DNA of 14,471 nucleotides from CAZKNF01 sp964554105 (GTDB lineage: Bacteria > Bacteroidota > Rhodothermia > Rhodothermales > VXPQ01), in assembly GCA_964554105.1 (NCBI GenBank), contig CAZKNF010000078.1:1-14471 (forward strand), in the 5' to 3' direction. Shown here in pieces: positions 1-7,176 of this stretch. The notes beneath the pieces are model-generated. The model was not told the DNA's origin, ran no database searches, and saw only the letters and a program-made list of their open reading frames with translations. The translations under genes were made by a program, and so were the position numbers. Position 1 is the stretch's first letter, and each line of letters starts with the position of its first letter.

Positions 1-48
1 GTTACCGGCGTGAAAGGCCGGCGTCCTAGACCCCTAGACGAACGCGGC
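1..48 (-). tRNA. tRNA-Glu (anticodon TTC), partial at window start
   Basis: Read on the minus strand, position 48 begins a 7-nt acceptor half (GCCGCGT), followed by TC and a D-arm of the typical bacterial tRNA-Glu form (GTCTAGGGGTCTAGGAC). The anticodon stem CCGGC/GCCGG then encloses the 7-nt loop CTTTCAC, so the anticodon is TTC (Glu). The variable region, T-arm and 3' acceptor half lie outside the window, so the acceptor stem cannot be checked. It follows tRNA-His on the same strand with about 71 nt between them, suggesting one tRNA transcript. Confidence 0.85.
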
Positions 49-119
49 ATGTATGATGCCATTCATAAAAAAGCAGCCATCCGGAGACTCCTGACGGAGC
101 CGAACGCGCTGCTGAACAG

Positions 120-194
120 GGTGACCGATGGGAATTGAACCCACGACCTCCAGGGCCACAACCTGGCGCTCTAACCGACTGAGCTACGGTCACC
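120..194 (-). tRNA. tRNA-His (anticodon GTG)
   Basis: On the minus strand the acceptor stem GTGACCG (193-187) pairs with CGGTCAC (127-121). The anticodon stem CCAGG/CCTGG encloses the loop TTGTGGC, giving anticodon GTG, which reads His codons. The T-arm carries the GGTTCAATTCC-like consensus. Position 194 supplies a genome-encoded G before the acceptor stem and position 120 supplies C as discriminator; the G-1:C73 pair is the identity hallmark of bacterial tRNA-His. The bases after the discriminator read CTG, so CCA is not encoded and must be added after transcription. Confidence 0.96.
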
Positions 195-200
195 GTCTAG

Positions 201-232
201 AATAAAAAAATTACCGTCCGCCGCCGGACCGT
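201..232 (-). terminator. Putative intrinsic terminator downstream of the porZ-like gene
   Basis: Read on the minus strand, a GC-rich hairpin is formed by GTCCG (229-225) and CGGAC (220-216) around the loop GCGG. It extends by two further pairs beyond one G/G mismatch and is followed by AA and a run of seven T (210-204). It lies 24 nt past the stop codon of the porZ-like gene and just before tRNA-His, so it would separate the protein-coding message from the tRNA unit. The mismatch and the short main stem make it a moderate rather than a strong call. Confidence 0.6.
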
Positions 233-255
233 TCCGTGAATAAACGATACAATCC

Positions 256-2691
256 TTACCGTATCACCGCCACCTTCCCGTAGGCGGCACCCTCGCCGTT
301 GCTGCCCACGGCGATGACCAGATACACGCCGGAAGGCACGAAATCACCGGTGAGGTCGCGGCCATTCCACTGCGCTCGGCCGCCGCGCGTCTCCATCCGC
401 GCAACCACCTCGCCGTCGAGAGTCACCACGCGCAGGTCGGTCTCATCGATGAGGCCATCCACAAAGATCGACGGTTCGTTTCCGTCCTGAATCCGTACAG
501 GATTTGGATAAACTTTGAGGTCTTCTACCTGTTCCGACGCCGCAATCGAGCCGCTTTCGTAGCTGATCAGACCCTGGTCGGTGGCCATGTAGGCGCGGCC
601 GTTCGACGGATCGATCTCGATGGCTACCACGACATTCGAGAAAAGTGGAGAATTTCGATCGGTGAACGTCTCCAGCAGCTCGTAACCACCCTCCACCTGC
701 TGAACGACCGATACGCCCTCATCGGTCGCCACCCACAGCTTGTTCGCAGGATCCACGGCGATGTCGTTGATCTTGATGCCGCTCAGAAGAAACGTACCCT
801 GCGTGCGATCTGCGAGCTGCGGCCAGATCGGCGCTGCGCTCGGATCGCCCGCTACGATGCCGTTGTTGATCATGTACGCAAGCCCGTTCTCGGTGCCGAT
901 CCAGATCAGTCCATCTCGATCTTCCTTGACGGACGTTACCGCAGCGCCGGGCAGACCCTGCCCACCGGCACCCTCGCCGGAGAAGTAATTGCACACGTCG
1001 TCATCCGTATCGGTCGGCGTCCCATTTGTATCCAGGACGATCAGGCCGATCACCCGGCGCAGATTCGCCCGATCGATCACCTGCACCCACTTCTGGCCGA
1101 AGCTGTCGATAAATATTTCGTTCAGCGTCGATGTGGATGACGAAAATCCTCCACATTGGATCTGAGTAATTGGCGTCCATTCACCGGTCTGATCGTAGAC
1201 GTGCAGCTGAACCTCCGAGGCGCGATTGGTCACCCACACATTACCCTGCTCATCGCTCGCAATCCCCCCGACGAGAATGAAGTCATTCGTGCCGAGCGCC
1301 GGCGAAAGCGTCGAATTTTCCTGCCCGAACCGGCGGACGCTTCCATCGGCCAGGATCTGGACGAGCCCGTTGCCTTCCGATCCCGCCCATACATTCCCTT
1401 CCGCGTCTGCATGAATGCTCTCGGAGAAATCACTCCCGCCGAACTCCGGAACGAACTGAGCGACATAGTTCGTCCATTGTCCCGACGGATCGAATCTAGA
1501 GAAGCCGGTCCGGAGCTCCGGCTCGCCGGCCACCCAGAGATTTCCCAGATGGTCGACCTGCATCTCCGTAAAGAGGTTGTCGTACGGACCCGAAGGATAC
1601 ACTTCGCCTCGCACGACATCGACGACAGCCTGCGTTCGCGACGGGGGCTCCACCGCGACGAGACCGCCCTGCGCATCTCCCACCCAGAGCAATCCGTCCG
1701 GTCCGTGAACGAGTGAAATTGGATTGGTGAACGGCTCGAAATCTACCATGCCGGATTCTCCGCCGGTGTCGACGACGACAAGATCGAACCGCTCGGCGCC
1801 AATCAACCGCCCGTCGACTTCCAGCAGGTCGAATACGGCCGAATTCGTACGTCCGAGGCCGGTGAATCCACCATCCGACTCTCGCCGCGCCATGTCCTGC
1901 ATCGTGCCGACGTAGATCGTGCCGTCGAACGCCGCAATCGAACGGGTCTCGGCCGAAGGCAATCCAATCTGCTCGACCGTCCACGAAGAGGGGTCCTGCA
2001 GATTCGCCGTACTCAAGGGCGCATGCGCGATGCCGTTGTTCGTAGCCAGCCAAAACGTCGGCGCACCGTCGGGTCCGGGGGCGATCGCCGCGTCGTACAC
2101 GGCCGTACCGGGATCGATGGTGCCGAGCTGGCTGTACGTGTCGCGCACCTCGTTGCGGACGGGATCAAACACCACGAGACCGAATGACGTGGCGACGAAT
2201 ACCGAATCTCCCCGAACGAGAAGCGAATGGATCTCGCGTGACGAGAAACGGTCCGCCCGCTCGATATCTCGAAACGTGCGGATCGTACCTGTTTCGGGAT
2301 CCAGTCGATCGATTACGCCGGAGCGGTATCCGATCCAGACCAGATTGCGCACAGGGTCGTACGCGATCGCCTGCGTCTGGACGTTGTGGAGTCCGTCGCT
2401 CGCCGTAAACGACGACATTTCACCGCTTTCAACCAGATACCGGAATACGCCCCCGGTCGTCGCCGCCCAGATCGCATCTGAAGACGCGCTGACGTCCGTA
2501 ATCTGGCGCATCGACGTGTGCGACGTCCACCGGCCGTCCTGCGCCGCTGCCGGGCCCGCGATCCAACATATCGCCGATACCGCAAAGGCAACATGCAGCA
2601 GCGCCCGGCGAGCAGAAGTGGGAATTAGGCGAGCAGAAGTGGGAATTAAACGCATAGCAACCTGCAAACACCTCGGTGAAGAATTGCGCAT
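256..2691 (-). CDS. PorZ-like two-beta-propeller protein with T9SS-type C-terminal domain
   Basis: This is an 811-residue exported protein. An N-terminal signal peptide (hydrophobic stretch about 30-50, cleavage after AAAQ) is followed by many blade repeats of the two-component-regulator-propeller kind: IWAATTGGVFRY near 69, VWIGYRSGVI near 117, LIWIGTENGLAYM near 600 and LWVATDEGVSVV near 655. At least ten are visible, enough for two propellers. The last 90 residues begin VEDLKVYPNPV and look like a FlgD/Ig-like or type A sorting domain. The opening GRWTSHTSMRQIT..DVSASSDAIWAATTGGVF and the length near 800 resemble PorZ, the surface protein that works with PorU in type IX secretion and A-LPS delivery. 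A PorZ paralogue or another secreted propeller is possible. The start at 2691 is supported by GAGGAA (2702-2697) five bases upstream; an internal ATG at 2655 would give a more conventional signal peptide. It follows ribH after 121 nt. Confidence 0.82.
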   Translation of the reverse strand: MRNSSPRCLQVAMRLIPTSARLIPTSARRALLHVAFAVSAICWIAGPAAAQDGRWTSHTSMRQITDVSASSDAIWAATTGGVFRYLVESGEMSSFTASDGLHNVQTQAIAYDPVRNLVWIGYRSGVIDRLDPETGTIRTFRDIERADRFSSREIHSLLVRGDSVFVATSFGLVVFDPVRNEVRDTYSQLGTIDPGTAVYDAAIAPGPDGAPTFWLATNNGIAHAPLSTANLQDPSSWTVEQIGLPSAETRSIAAFDGTIYVGTMQDMARRESDGGFTGLGRTNSAVFDLLEVDGRLIGAERFDLVVVDTGGESGMVDFEPFTNPISLVHGPDGLLWVGDAQGGLVAVEPPSRTQAVVDVVRGEVYPSGPYDNLFTEMQVDHLGNLWVAGEPELRTGFSRFDPSGQWTNYVAQFVPEFGGSDFSESIHADAEGNVWAGSEGNGLVQILADGSVRRFGQENSTLSPALGTNDFILVGGIASDEQGNVWVTNRASEVQLHVYDQTGEWTPITQIQCGGFSSSTSTLNEIFIDSFGQKWVQVIDRANLRRVIGLIVLDTNGTPTDTDDDVCNYFSGEGAGGQGLPGAAVTSVKEDRDGLIWIGTENGLAYMINNGIVAGDPSAAPIWPQLADRTQGTFLLSGIKINDIAVDPANKLWVATDEGVSVVQQVEGGYELLETFTDRNSPLFSNVVVAIEIDPSNGRAYMATDQGLISYESGSIAASEQVEDLKVYPNPVRIQDGNEPSIFVDGLIDETDLRVVTLDGEVVARMETRGGRAQWNGRDLTGDFVPSGVYLVIAVGSNGEGAAYGKVAVIR
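2607..2648. repeat. Perfect 21-bp tandem duplication within the porZ-like signal peptide
   Basis: Positions 2607-2627 and 2628-2648 are identical 21-mers (each beginning ggcgagcagaag and ending ggaatta). The unit is a multiple of three, so the reading frame is kept and the peptide RLIPTSA appears twice, just after the internal Met at residue 13. It lengthens the charged n-region of the signal peptide. The perfect identity suggests a recent slippage event, or a contraction/expansion site. Confidence 0.95.
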
Positions 2692-2812
2692 CCCGGTTCC
2701 TCATCCGCCCGGCTGCCGATCAGCAGTCGCCGTGTCGAACGTAAATCGAGATTCTTGAGCAGTAGCGGTTGACCGAGGTGCAAATACCGAAAAGTTCGCA
2801 GGAGACGCGGGG

Positions 2813-3277
2813 TTACATCTGGCGGAGCAAATTGACCATCTCGACGGCGGCAACGGCAGCATCAGCGCCTTTGTTTCCGGATTTCGTGCCCGCCCGTTCC
2901 AGGGCCTGTTCGACCGTTTCTGTGGTTATTACACCGAATATGACCGGAATACCCGCCTCGAGCGAGACGGCCGCCGTGCCGCTCGCAACGGAGGAGCACA
3001 CGAGGTCGTAATGTGTGGTCTCGCCGCGGATGATCGCGCCAAGGCACACGACGGCATCGTACGTGTCCGCCTCTGCCAGCTTCTTCGCGACGAGCGGAAT
3101 CTCGATCGCGCCCGGACACCATGCAACGGTTACGCGATCCATATCCGCGCCATGCCGGCGAAGGGCGTCGAGCGCGCCCTCGAGCAGCCTCTCCGTAACG
3201 AACCGATTGAACCGGCTCACGACGATGCCGAATCGGGCATCTTTCGCGACGGCACTTCCTTCGACAACGTCGGGCAT
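2813..3277 (-). CDS. ribH: 6,7-dimethyl-8-ribityllumazine synthase
   Basis: RibH condenses 5-amino-6-ribitylamino-uracil with 3,4-dihydroxy-2-butanone 4-phosphate to form 6,7-dimethyl-8-ribityllumazine, the penultimate step of riboflavin synthesis in the cytosol. The 154-residue length is typical. The family motifs are all present: SRFN (21-24) for the ring stack, CPGAIEIP (54-61), GAIIRGETTHYD (80-91) holding the catalytic His89, FGVITTETVEQA (114-125) and Arg128 as the phosphate contact. The start lacks a clear Shine-Dalgarno sequence, but the alignment to the family begins soon after it. It lies 50 nt downstream of the PHP gene and may be co-transcribed with it; no other rib genes are adjacent. 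No FMN riboswitch is visible upstream. Confidence 0.97.
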   Translation of the reverse strand: MPDVVEGSAVAKDARFGIVVSRFNRFVTERLLEGALDALRRHGADMDRVTVAWCPGAIEIPLVAKKLAEADTYDAVVCLGAIIRGETTHYDLVCSSVASGTAAVSLEAGIPVIFGVITTETVEQALERAGTKSGNKGADAAVAAVEMVNLLRQM

Positions 3278-3327
3278 GTATCGGGGATGATGATTATCGG
3301 ATCTACTATGACAACGGGCCTGCGGCT

Positions 3328-4161
3328 TTATGCAGCTTCAGCCGCTGCCCGCCTGATGCCGTCCAGGCGATTATAGGGAATACTGTATCGGTCGATGTTC
3401 TTCTCCTCGCCCGGACGGAACCCATGATAATCCGATCCGCCCGTCTCTATCAACCCGCGCTCTCGCACCACGTCACGGAACTGCCTCGTCAAGGAGAGAC
3501 TGTGGGATGGATGGACGGTTTCGAGCCCGTCGAGGCCTGCGCGGGCGAGCGTGCCGATCATTCGTCCGGTGACCCGGCTTCCGGGATGGGCGAGCACGCC
3601 GATCCCGCCCGCCGCGTGCAGCAGTGCAAGCGCCTCGGCCGCGGGAAACAACGGTTTCGGGACGAAAGCAGGCCCAAAATCTTTCAAATACCAGGCGAAG
3701 GCCTGCTCATAGGTCCCGACCAGACCGCGAGCGACGAGGGCCTGTGCGATGTGCGGGCGTCCAATGATGCCGCCCCGGACATGTACGTCTACGTCCTCGA
3801 GGCGAAGGGCAGCACCCTGCTTGTTCAGTAAGTCGATAATTCGCTCGGCTCGCTCCTCCCGGCGCGTGCGAAATGCGCGTAGATGAGCAACCAGATCACT
3901 GTTCGTCGAATCAAAGCAGTAGCCCAGGAGATGGATTTCGCGTTCATCCAGAGTGACGCTGAGCTCGACCCCCGGAATGATCTCCACACCCAGCCGATCT
4001 CCCGCCGCGCGCGCTTCGACGAGCCCGTCGATTGTATCGTGATCTGTGACGGCGAGCGCGCGAATGCCGCAGTCGTACACCTTTCTCACGAGGTCTTCGG
4101 GGGCAAGCCTGCCGTCCGAGCACCAGGTGTGTGTATGTAAGTCGGCTCTGCGCATGTCCAT
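3328..4161 (-). CDS. PHP-domain phosphoesterase, YciV/RnmAM (RNase AM) type
   Basis: This is a 277-residue cytosolic metal-dependent hydrolase of the PHP family. The metal-binding motifs appear in order: DLHTHTWCSDG (7-17; His9, His11, Asp16), TDHDTIDG (39-46; Asp40, His41), PGVELS with Glu66, His77, GRPHIA with His137, LAHPG with His192, and GGSDYHG with Asp244 and His246. This order and length match E. coli YciV (RNase AM/TrpH), which degrades short RNAs and nucleoside 3',5'-bisphosphates 5' to 3' and trims rRNA. The exact substrate is inferred from family membership. A second ATG at residue 3 is an alternative start. A perfect 16-bp palindrome sits five bases before the first ATG and no Shine-Dalgarno sequence is seen. 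Confidence 0.9.
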   Translation of the reverse strand: MDMRRADLHTHTWCSDGRLAPEDLVRKVYDCGIRALAVTDHDTIDGLVEARAAGDRLGVEIIPGVELSVTLDEREIHLLGYCFDSTNSDLVAHLRAFRTRREERAERIIDLLNKQGAALRLEDVDVHVRGGIIGRPHIAQALVARGLVGTYEQAFAWYLKDFGPAFVPKPLFPAAEALALLHAAGGIGVLAHPGSRVTGRMIGTLARAGLDGLETVHPSHSLSLTRQFRDVVRERGLIETGGSDYHGFRPGEEKNIDRYSIPYNRLDGIRRAAAEAA

Positions 4162-4404
4162 AGGTCGGGCCGGATCCGGCCCCGGTTGAATTCGATCCCG
4201 TTACAACTCCCAATCACCTGCATTGTTTTTGAGGTGCGCCCGTTCGTCCTCGGATGCGAACGTCCAACCCCACGTGCGAATAAGGTCAGATATCATCCAA
4301 TCATCGGCTGCAATGCGCCGGTGAACCTATTAACTTCGCTTCGCGTAATCCGCACTTGTTCGCCGCAGTGTTCACCCGACACCCGCCAGTCACCGCCCGC
4401 CTCT
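4162..4404. other. Divergent intergenic region between the PHP gene and the flippase-like gene
   Basis: These 243 bases should hold the promoters for both directions. I found no convincing -35/-10 pair or Bacteroidota-type TTTG/TAnnTTTG pair on either strand. The only clear structure is the palindrome at 4167-4182. The plus-strand frame stays open from an ATG at 4186, but that stretch (residues 1-73 of the long frame) has many Pro, Cys and Arg residues and looks non-coding. Confidence 0.5.
4167..4182. promoter_or_regulatory. Perfect 16-bp palindrome abutting the PHP gene start
   Basis: GGGCCGGATCCGGCCC is fully self-complementary with its centre at 4174/4175. In the PHP-gene message it can fold into a six-pair all-GC stem with a GATC tetraloop, ending five bases before the start codon at 4161. 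It could be an operator for a dimeric regulator or a hairpin that limits ribosome access. Which of these applies, if either, cannot be told from the sequence. Confidence 0.5.
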
Positions 4405-5625
4405 ATGTCAGACGCCCCCGACCGGCGTACCACAATGACCGAGGAAGAGATTTCCGAGGAAGAGCGTGCTCCCTCATCCGGGCGAGAATTCGGTGACGGC
4501 CTGCCCACCGTTCAGGCGGACCACGATGCCTCTCCTTCTATCATCACGGCGAAACGCATCGCCTGGCCCATTATCCTGAGCCTCGTCGTGCTCGGGGTGA
4601 TCGCGGCGTTCACCTTCGAGCCGGCCGAATTCGTCTCGATCGTCTCCGGTGTCAATCCCTGGATGATCGGGCTGGCCCTTGTCACGGTCTTCGTACGTAT
4701 TTATATAGGTGGATGGCGCCTCGACTACATTTCGCGAGGGAAGCTCGGCAGATCCGGCGGAATCCGGGGCCAGCTCGCGTGGGACTTCTTCTCTAACGTG
4801 ACGCCGTCGGCCATCGGAGGTGCACCGTTCGCAGCGGTCTACATCGCGCAGGACAAGAAGATCAACGTCGGTGAATCGACGGCGCTAATGCTGTTCACCA
4901 TGCTCCTGGATCAGCTCTGGTTCGCCCTCACCATTCCCCTCGTTCTCGGGGCTTCCCTTGTCATGGAAGTGATTCCCGCGAAGTTGGGCCACGTCGGAAT
5001 GGCGGGATTCATGCTGTATTTCGTCGGCATTCTCGCCTGGGTCGTACTCTTCGGCTACTCGACGTTCGTCCGCCCGGACATCCTCCGAAAGTTCGCGAAC
5101 TGGATCTTTCGGTTCAGATGGCTTCGACGGTTTAAGGATCGGGTGGATCAAGAGATGACGTTGCTTCGCGACCGCGCACAGCTGCTGCGCTCGCAGCGCG
5201 CCGGATTCTATCTGAACGGCATGCTGCTCACCGTCGGCACCTGGGCCGCGCGTTACCTCCTGCTCCTGTTCATCGTCTGGAGCTTCGTGCCGGATTTCGA
5301 CAAGCTGCTTCTACTCTTCCGAACGGCGGCCATGACGCTGGGGTCGCTGATCATGCCGACCCCCGGCGGCGCCGGCGGCATCGAGGGGCTCTACGCCCTG
5401 TTCATCGGGCCGCTCATACCGGCGGCGGTGCTCGTGCCCACGTTGCTCGTCTGGCGGTTCCTGGCCTATTATATTTTCGTCGGTCTCGGCGTCTTCCTTT
5501 CGACTCACCACGTCCAGAAGACGATGCGTCGAAATCGAGAGGATGCAGAAGCCGCGCATGGTCCCAGGTCGTCCGCAGACAGCAATCACCCCGACGGGAT
5601 CGCTGAAGAAGTCGCGGGGAGATAA
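4405..5625 (+). CDS. Flippase-like integral membrane protein, lysylphosphatidylglycerol synthase TM family (LPG_synthase_TM/UPF0104)
   Basis: This is a polytopic inner-membrane protein of 406 residues with the start chosen here. After an acidic, low-complexity N-terminus it has roughly seven or eight hydrophobic segments, starting with IAWPIILSLVVLGVIAAFTF. The family features are an early RxxYISRGK-type stretch (WRLDYISRGKLG), the NVTPSAIGGAPF motif and PTPGGAGGIEGLYALF near the end. These mark the transmembrane part shared with MprF and related lipid flippases; the aminoacyl-transferase domain is absent, so the substrate is unknown. The frame is open from 4186, but ATG 4405 (or 4435) gives a start just before the acidic tail; neither has a Shine-Dalgarno sequence. 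The C-terminus is hydrophilic. The DUF72 gene follows after 11 nt, so the two are probably co-transcribed. Confidence 0.85.
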   Translation: MSDAPDRRTTMTEEEISEEERAPSSGREFGDGLPTVQADHDASPSIITAKRIAWPIILSLVVLGVIAAFTFEPAEFVSIVSGVNPWMIGLALVTVFVRIYIGGWRLDYISRGKLGRSGGIRGQLAWDFFSNVTPSAIGGAPFAAVYIAQDKKINVGESTALMLFTMLLDQLWFALTIPLVLGASLVMEVIPAKLGHVGMAGFMLYFVGILAWVVLFGYSTFVRPDILRKFANWIFRFRWLRRFKDRVDQEMTLLRDRAQLLRSQRAGFYLNGMLLTVGTWAARYLLLLFIVWSFVPDFDKLLLLFRTAAMTLGSLIMPTPGGAGGIEGLYALFIGPLIPAAVLVPTLLVWRFLAYYIFVGLGVFLSTHHVQKTMRRNREDAEAAHGPRSSADSNHPDGIAEEVAGR

Positions 5626-5636
5626 GAACGACGACG

Positions 5637-6683
5637 ATGTCCGACGAAAGCATCGAGAAGCGCCGTGCCCGGCTCGAGGAGTACGACTTCCGTGACGTGT
5701 ACCCGCATGTTCGGTTCGGGACGGCGAGCGACCGATATGCCGGCTGGATTGGCCAGATCTATCCCGAGGAGTTCTCAGAAGAGATTTCCTCGCGCAAACG
5801 CTCGCTCGGCGGCCGGAAATTCGAGGAGCGGACGCTTCCCGTCAGATCGGTCGCGAATTATTTCAGGCATTTCAGCGTCCTCGAGATCGACTACACCTAC
5901 TATCGCCCACTTCGGGATCCGGAAGGCGAACCCACGAGCAATTTCTTCGTCCTGAGTCAGTACGCCGACCACATCCCGCCAGACGGCAGGGTCTTCCTGA
6001 AGGCACCTCGAACGTATTTTTCACGCACGCTGCGACGCGGTGCCGGCAAGAATACGTCCTACGTCGAAAATCCGGAGTTTCTGGATGCAGACGCCTACAT
6101 GCTCCAATTTCACGAGCCGGCGGTCGAAATATTGGGTGATCGGCTGGGGGGCATCCTCTTTGAACAGGAGTACCAGCGGAAATCCGACAGCCCTTCAACC
6201 GAGAGCAACGTCGCCGAGCTCGACGCCTTCTTCGACAGAATACCAGGCGCCGTTCAACCGCACATCGAGCTCCGATCGGAGCATCTTCTAACCCCCAATT
6301 ACTTCGGATGGCTCGAAGATAGGGGCATCGGATTTATCTTCAGCCACTGGACCTGGCTGCCGCCCATTCGCAAGCAATGGCGTCTTTGCGGTGAACGTTT
6401 CACTGCGGCTGATGGAAACGTCGTCGCCCGCCTCCTGACACCCATCAACATGAAATACGCCGATGCCTATGCGCTGGCGCATCCATTCGACAGGCAGGTC
6501 GCGGAGCTGTCCGAGACAGATCAGGCTCGGAAAATGGTGCTCGACACCACTGCCCTCGTCTTTCAGGCGGAGGCCCAGGGCGCGCTCGTAAACGTGATCG
6601 CGAACAACCGGGCGTGGGGCAATGCACCCGCCCTGTCTCAGGCCATCGCGGAGCGGATTCTCCGGGAGGCCGCGGAGGATTAG
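5637..6683 (+). CDS. DUF72 (YecE-like) TIM-barrel protein
   Basis: This is a 348-residue soluble protein of the DUF72 family, whose biochemical function is not established. Recognisable pieces are the N-terminal strand VRFGTASDRYAGWIGQIYPEEF, FSVLEIDYTYYRPL (the EINxTFY-type motif), VFLKAPRTYFSRTL (the FxFKxPxxxTH position), LGGILFEQEY (the usual LGxxLxQLP), HIELRSEHLL (the EFRxxSW position) and the C-terminal VNVIANNRAWGNAPALSQAI, equivalent to the usual NNHxxGxAPxNA. It is longer than most members (about 240-290 residues), mainly through a long N-terminus and an extended segment near 40-70. The usual Trp and Pro residues of several motifs are replaced, so it is a divergent member. It follows the flippase-like gene by 11 nt; GGGGAG lies in the gap but is rather far from the ATG. 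Confidence 0.85.
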   Translation: MSDESIEKRRARLEEYDFRDVYPHVRFGTASDRYAGWIGQIYPEEFSEEISSRKRSLGGRKFEERTLPVRSVANYFRHFSVLEIDYTYYRPLRDPEGEPTSNFFVLSQYADHIPPDGRVFLKAPRTYFSRTLRRGAGKNTSYVENPEFLDADAYMLQFHEPAVEILGDRLGGILFEQEYQRKSDSPSTESNVAELDAFFDRIPGAVQPHIELRSEHLLTPNYFGWLEDRGIGFIFSHWTWLPPIRKQWRLCGERFTAADGNVVARLLTPINMKYADAYALAHPFDRQVAELSETDQARKMVLDTTALVFQAEAQGALVNVIANNRAWGNAPALSQAIAERILREAAED

Positions 6684-6783
6684 TGACGTGAGAGTTCAGG
6701 CTGGATAGCTAGAGATCACGTTAACAGGTGAGATTCGCAGCTGAGGATGAAAGCTGAATATTCAAAGCTGATGGTGCGCTCGG
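6684..6783. repeat. Convergent intergenic gap with spaced AGCTGA repeats
   Basis: The hexamer AGCTGA occurs at 6739-6744, 6752-6757 and 6766-6771, thus every 13 or 14 bases; the last two copies share the longer AAAGCTGA. The palindrome GAATATTC lies between the second and third copies. A weak inverted repeat, ACGTGA (6686-6691) and TCACGT (6716-6721), lies earlier. No U-tract terminator is visible for either of the two converging units. Confidence 0.5.
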
Positions 6784-7170
6784 TCAGGCTCGGCCGAAGT
6801 CGTCTTCCAGCCGGATGATGTCGTCTTCCAGACAGATGCCGAGCTGCGTTTCGATGATGACCAGGTAGTCGTCGGCATCGTTTTCCAGGCGATGGATGTC
6901 GCCGAGCGCAATCTGGAGCGCGTCACCCTTTTCGACGCGGATCGTGTCGTCGTTTCGTGTAAAGAGGCCCTCGCCCTGGACCACCACCCAGTGCTCCGCA
7001 CGATGCTCGTGCTTCTGCAGGGAAAGGCGCTTTCCAGGATGAACGAGGATCCGCTTCACCCGGTATCCCGGCTCGTTGAGGTACTCCTCCCACCTTCCCC
7101 ACGGCCTGTTGTCTGACTCAATCATATTTCGCATCGCTTGATCATTGTACCTGTACCACGCTTCAACCAT
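6784..7170 (-). CDS. Stand-alone cupin, mannose-6-phosphate isomerase type II (ManC C-terminal) family
   Basis: This 128-residue protein corresponds to the isomerase half of bifunctional ManC/AlgA enzymes. It shows RPWGRWEEY (22-30), VKRILVHPGKRLSLQKHEHRAEHWVVVQG (38-66) with the metal-binding Q52, H54 and H60, His93 in GDIHRLEN, and the closing LEDDIIRLEDDFGRA that is typical of ManC C-termini. The GDP-mannose pyrophosphorylase domain is absent, so it either isomerises a hexose phosphate alone or is a sugar-binding cupin; short homologues exist but are poorly characterised. The start at 7170 lies 6 nt after the nhaC stop, which favours translational coupling. The internal ATGs at 7134 and 7125 are alternatives and would still keep the cupin intact. 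It is the last gene of the four-gene operon. Confidence 0.85.
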   Translation of the reverse strand: MVEAWYRYNDQAMRNMIESDNRPWGRWEEYLNEPGYRVKRILVHPGKRLSLQKHEHRAEHWVVVQGEGLFTRNDDTIRVEKGDALQIALGDIHRLENDADDYLVIIETQLGICLEDDIIRLEDDFGRA

Positions 7171-7176
7171 GTCACT

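Noticed and set aside
1919..2758. Plus-strand open frame of 279 codons opposite the porZ-like gene
   Set aside because: It is antisense to a protein with clear propeller repeats and a signal peptide; its product is Ser/Arg/Pro-rich with no recognisable motif. Other long antisense frames (1156-1716, 8488-8991, 9392-10321, 10425-10985) are explained in the same way.
3278..3327. FMN riboswitch in front of ribH
   Set aside because: The gap is only 50 nt and lacks the conserved FMN-element sequence blocks.
4186..4404. N-terminal extension of the flippase-like gene to an ATG at 4186
   Set aside because: The added 73 residues are rich in Cys, Pro and Arg, have no family similarity that I can see, and would use up nearly all of the divergent promoter region.
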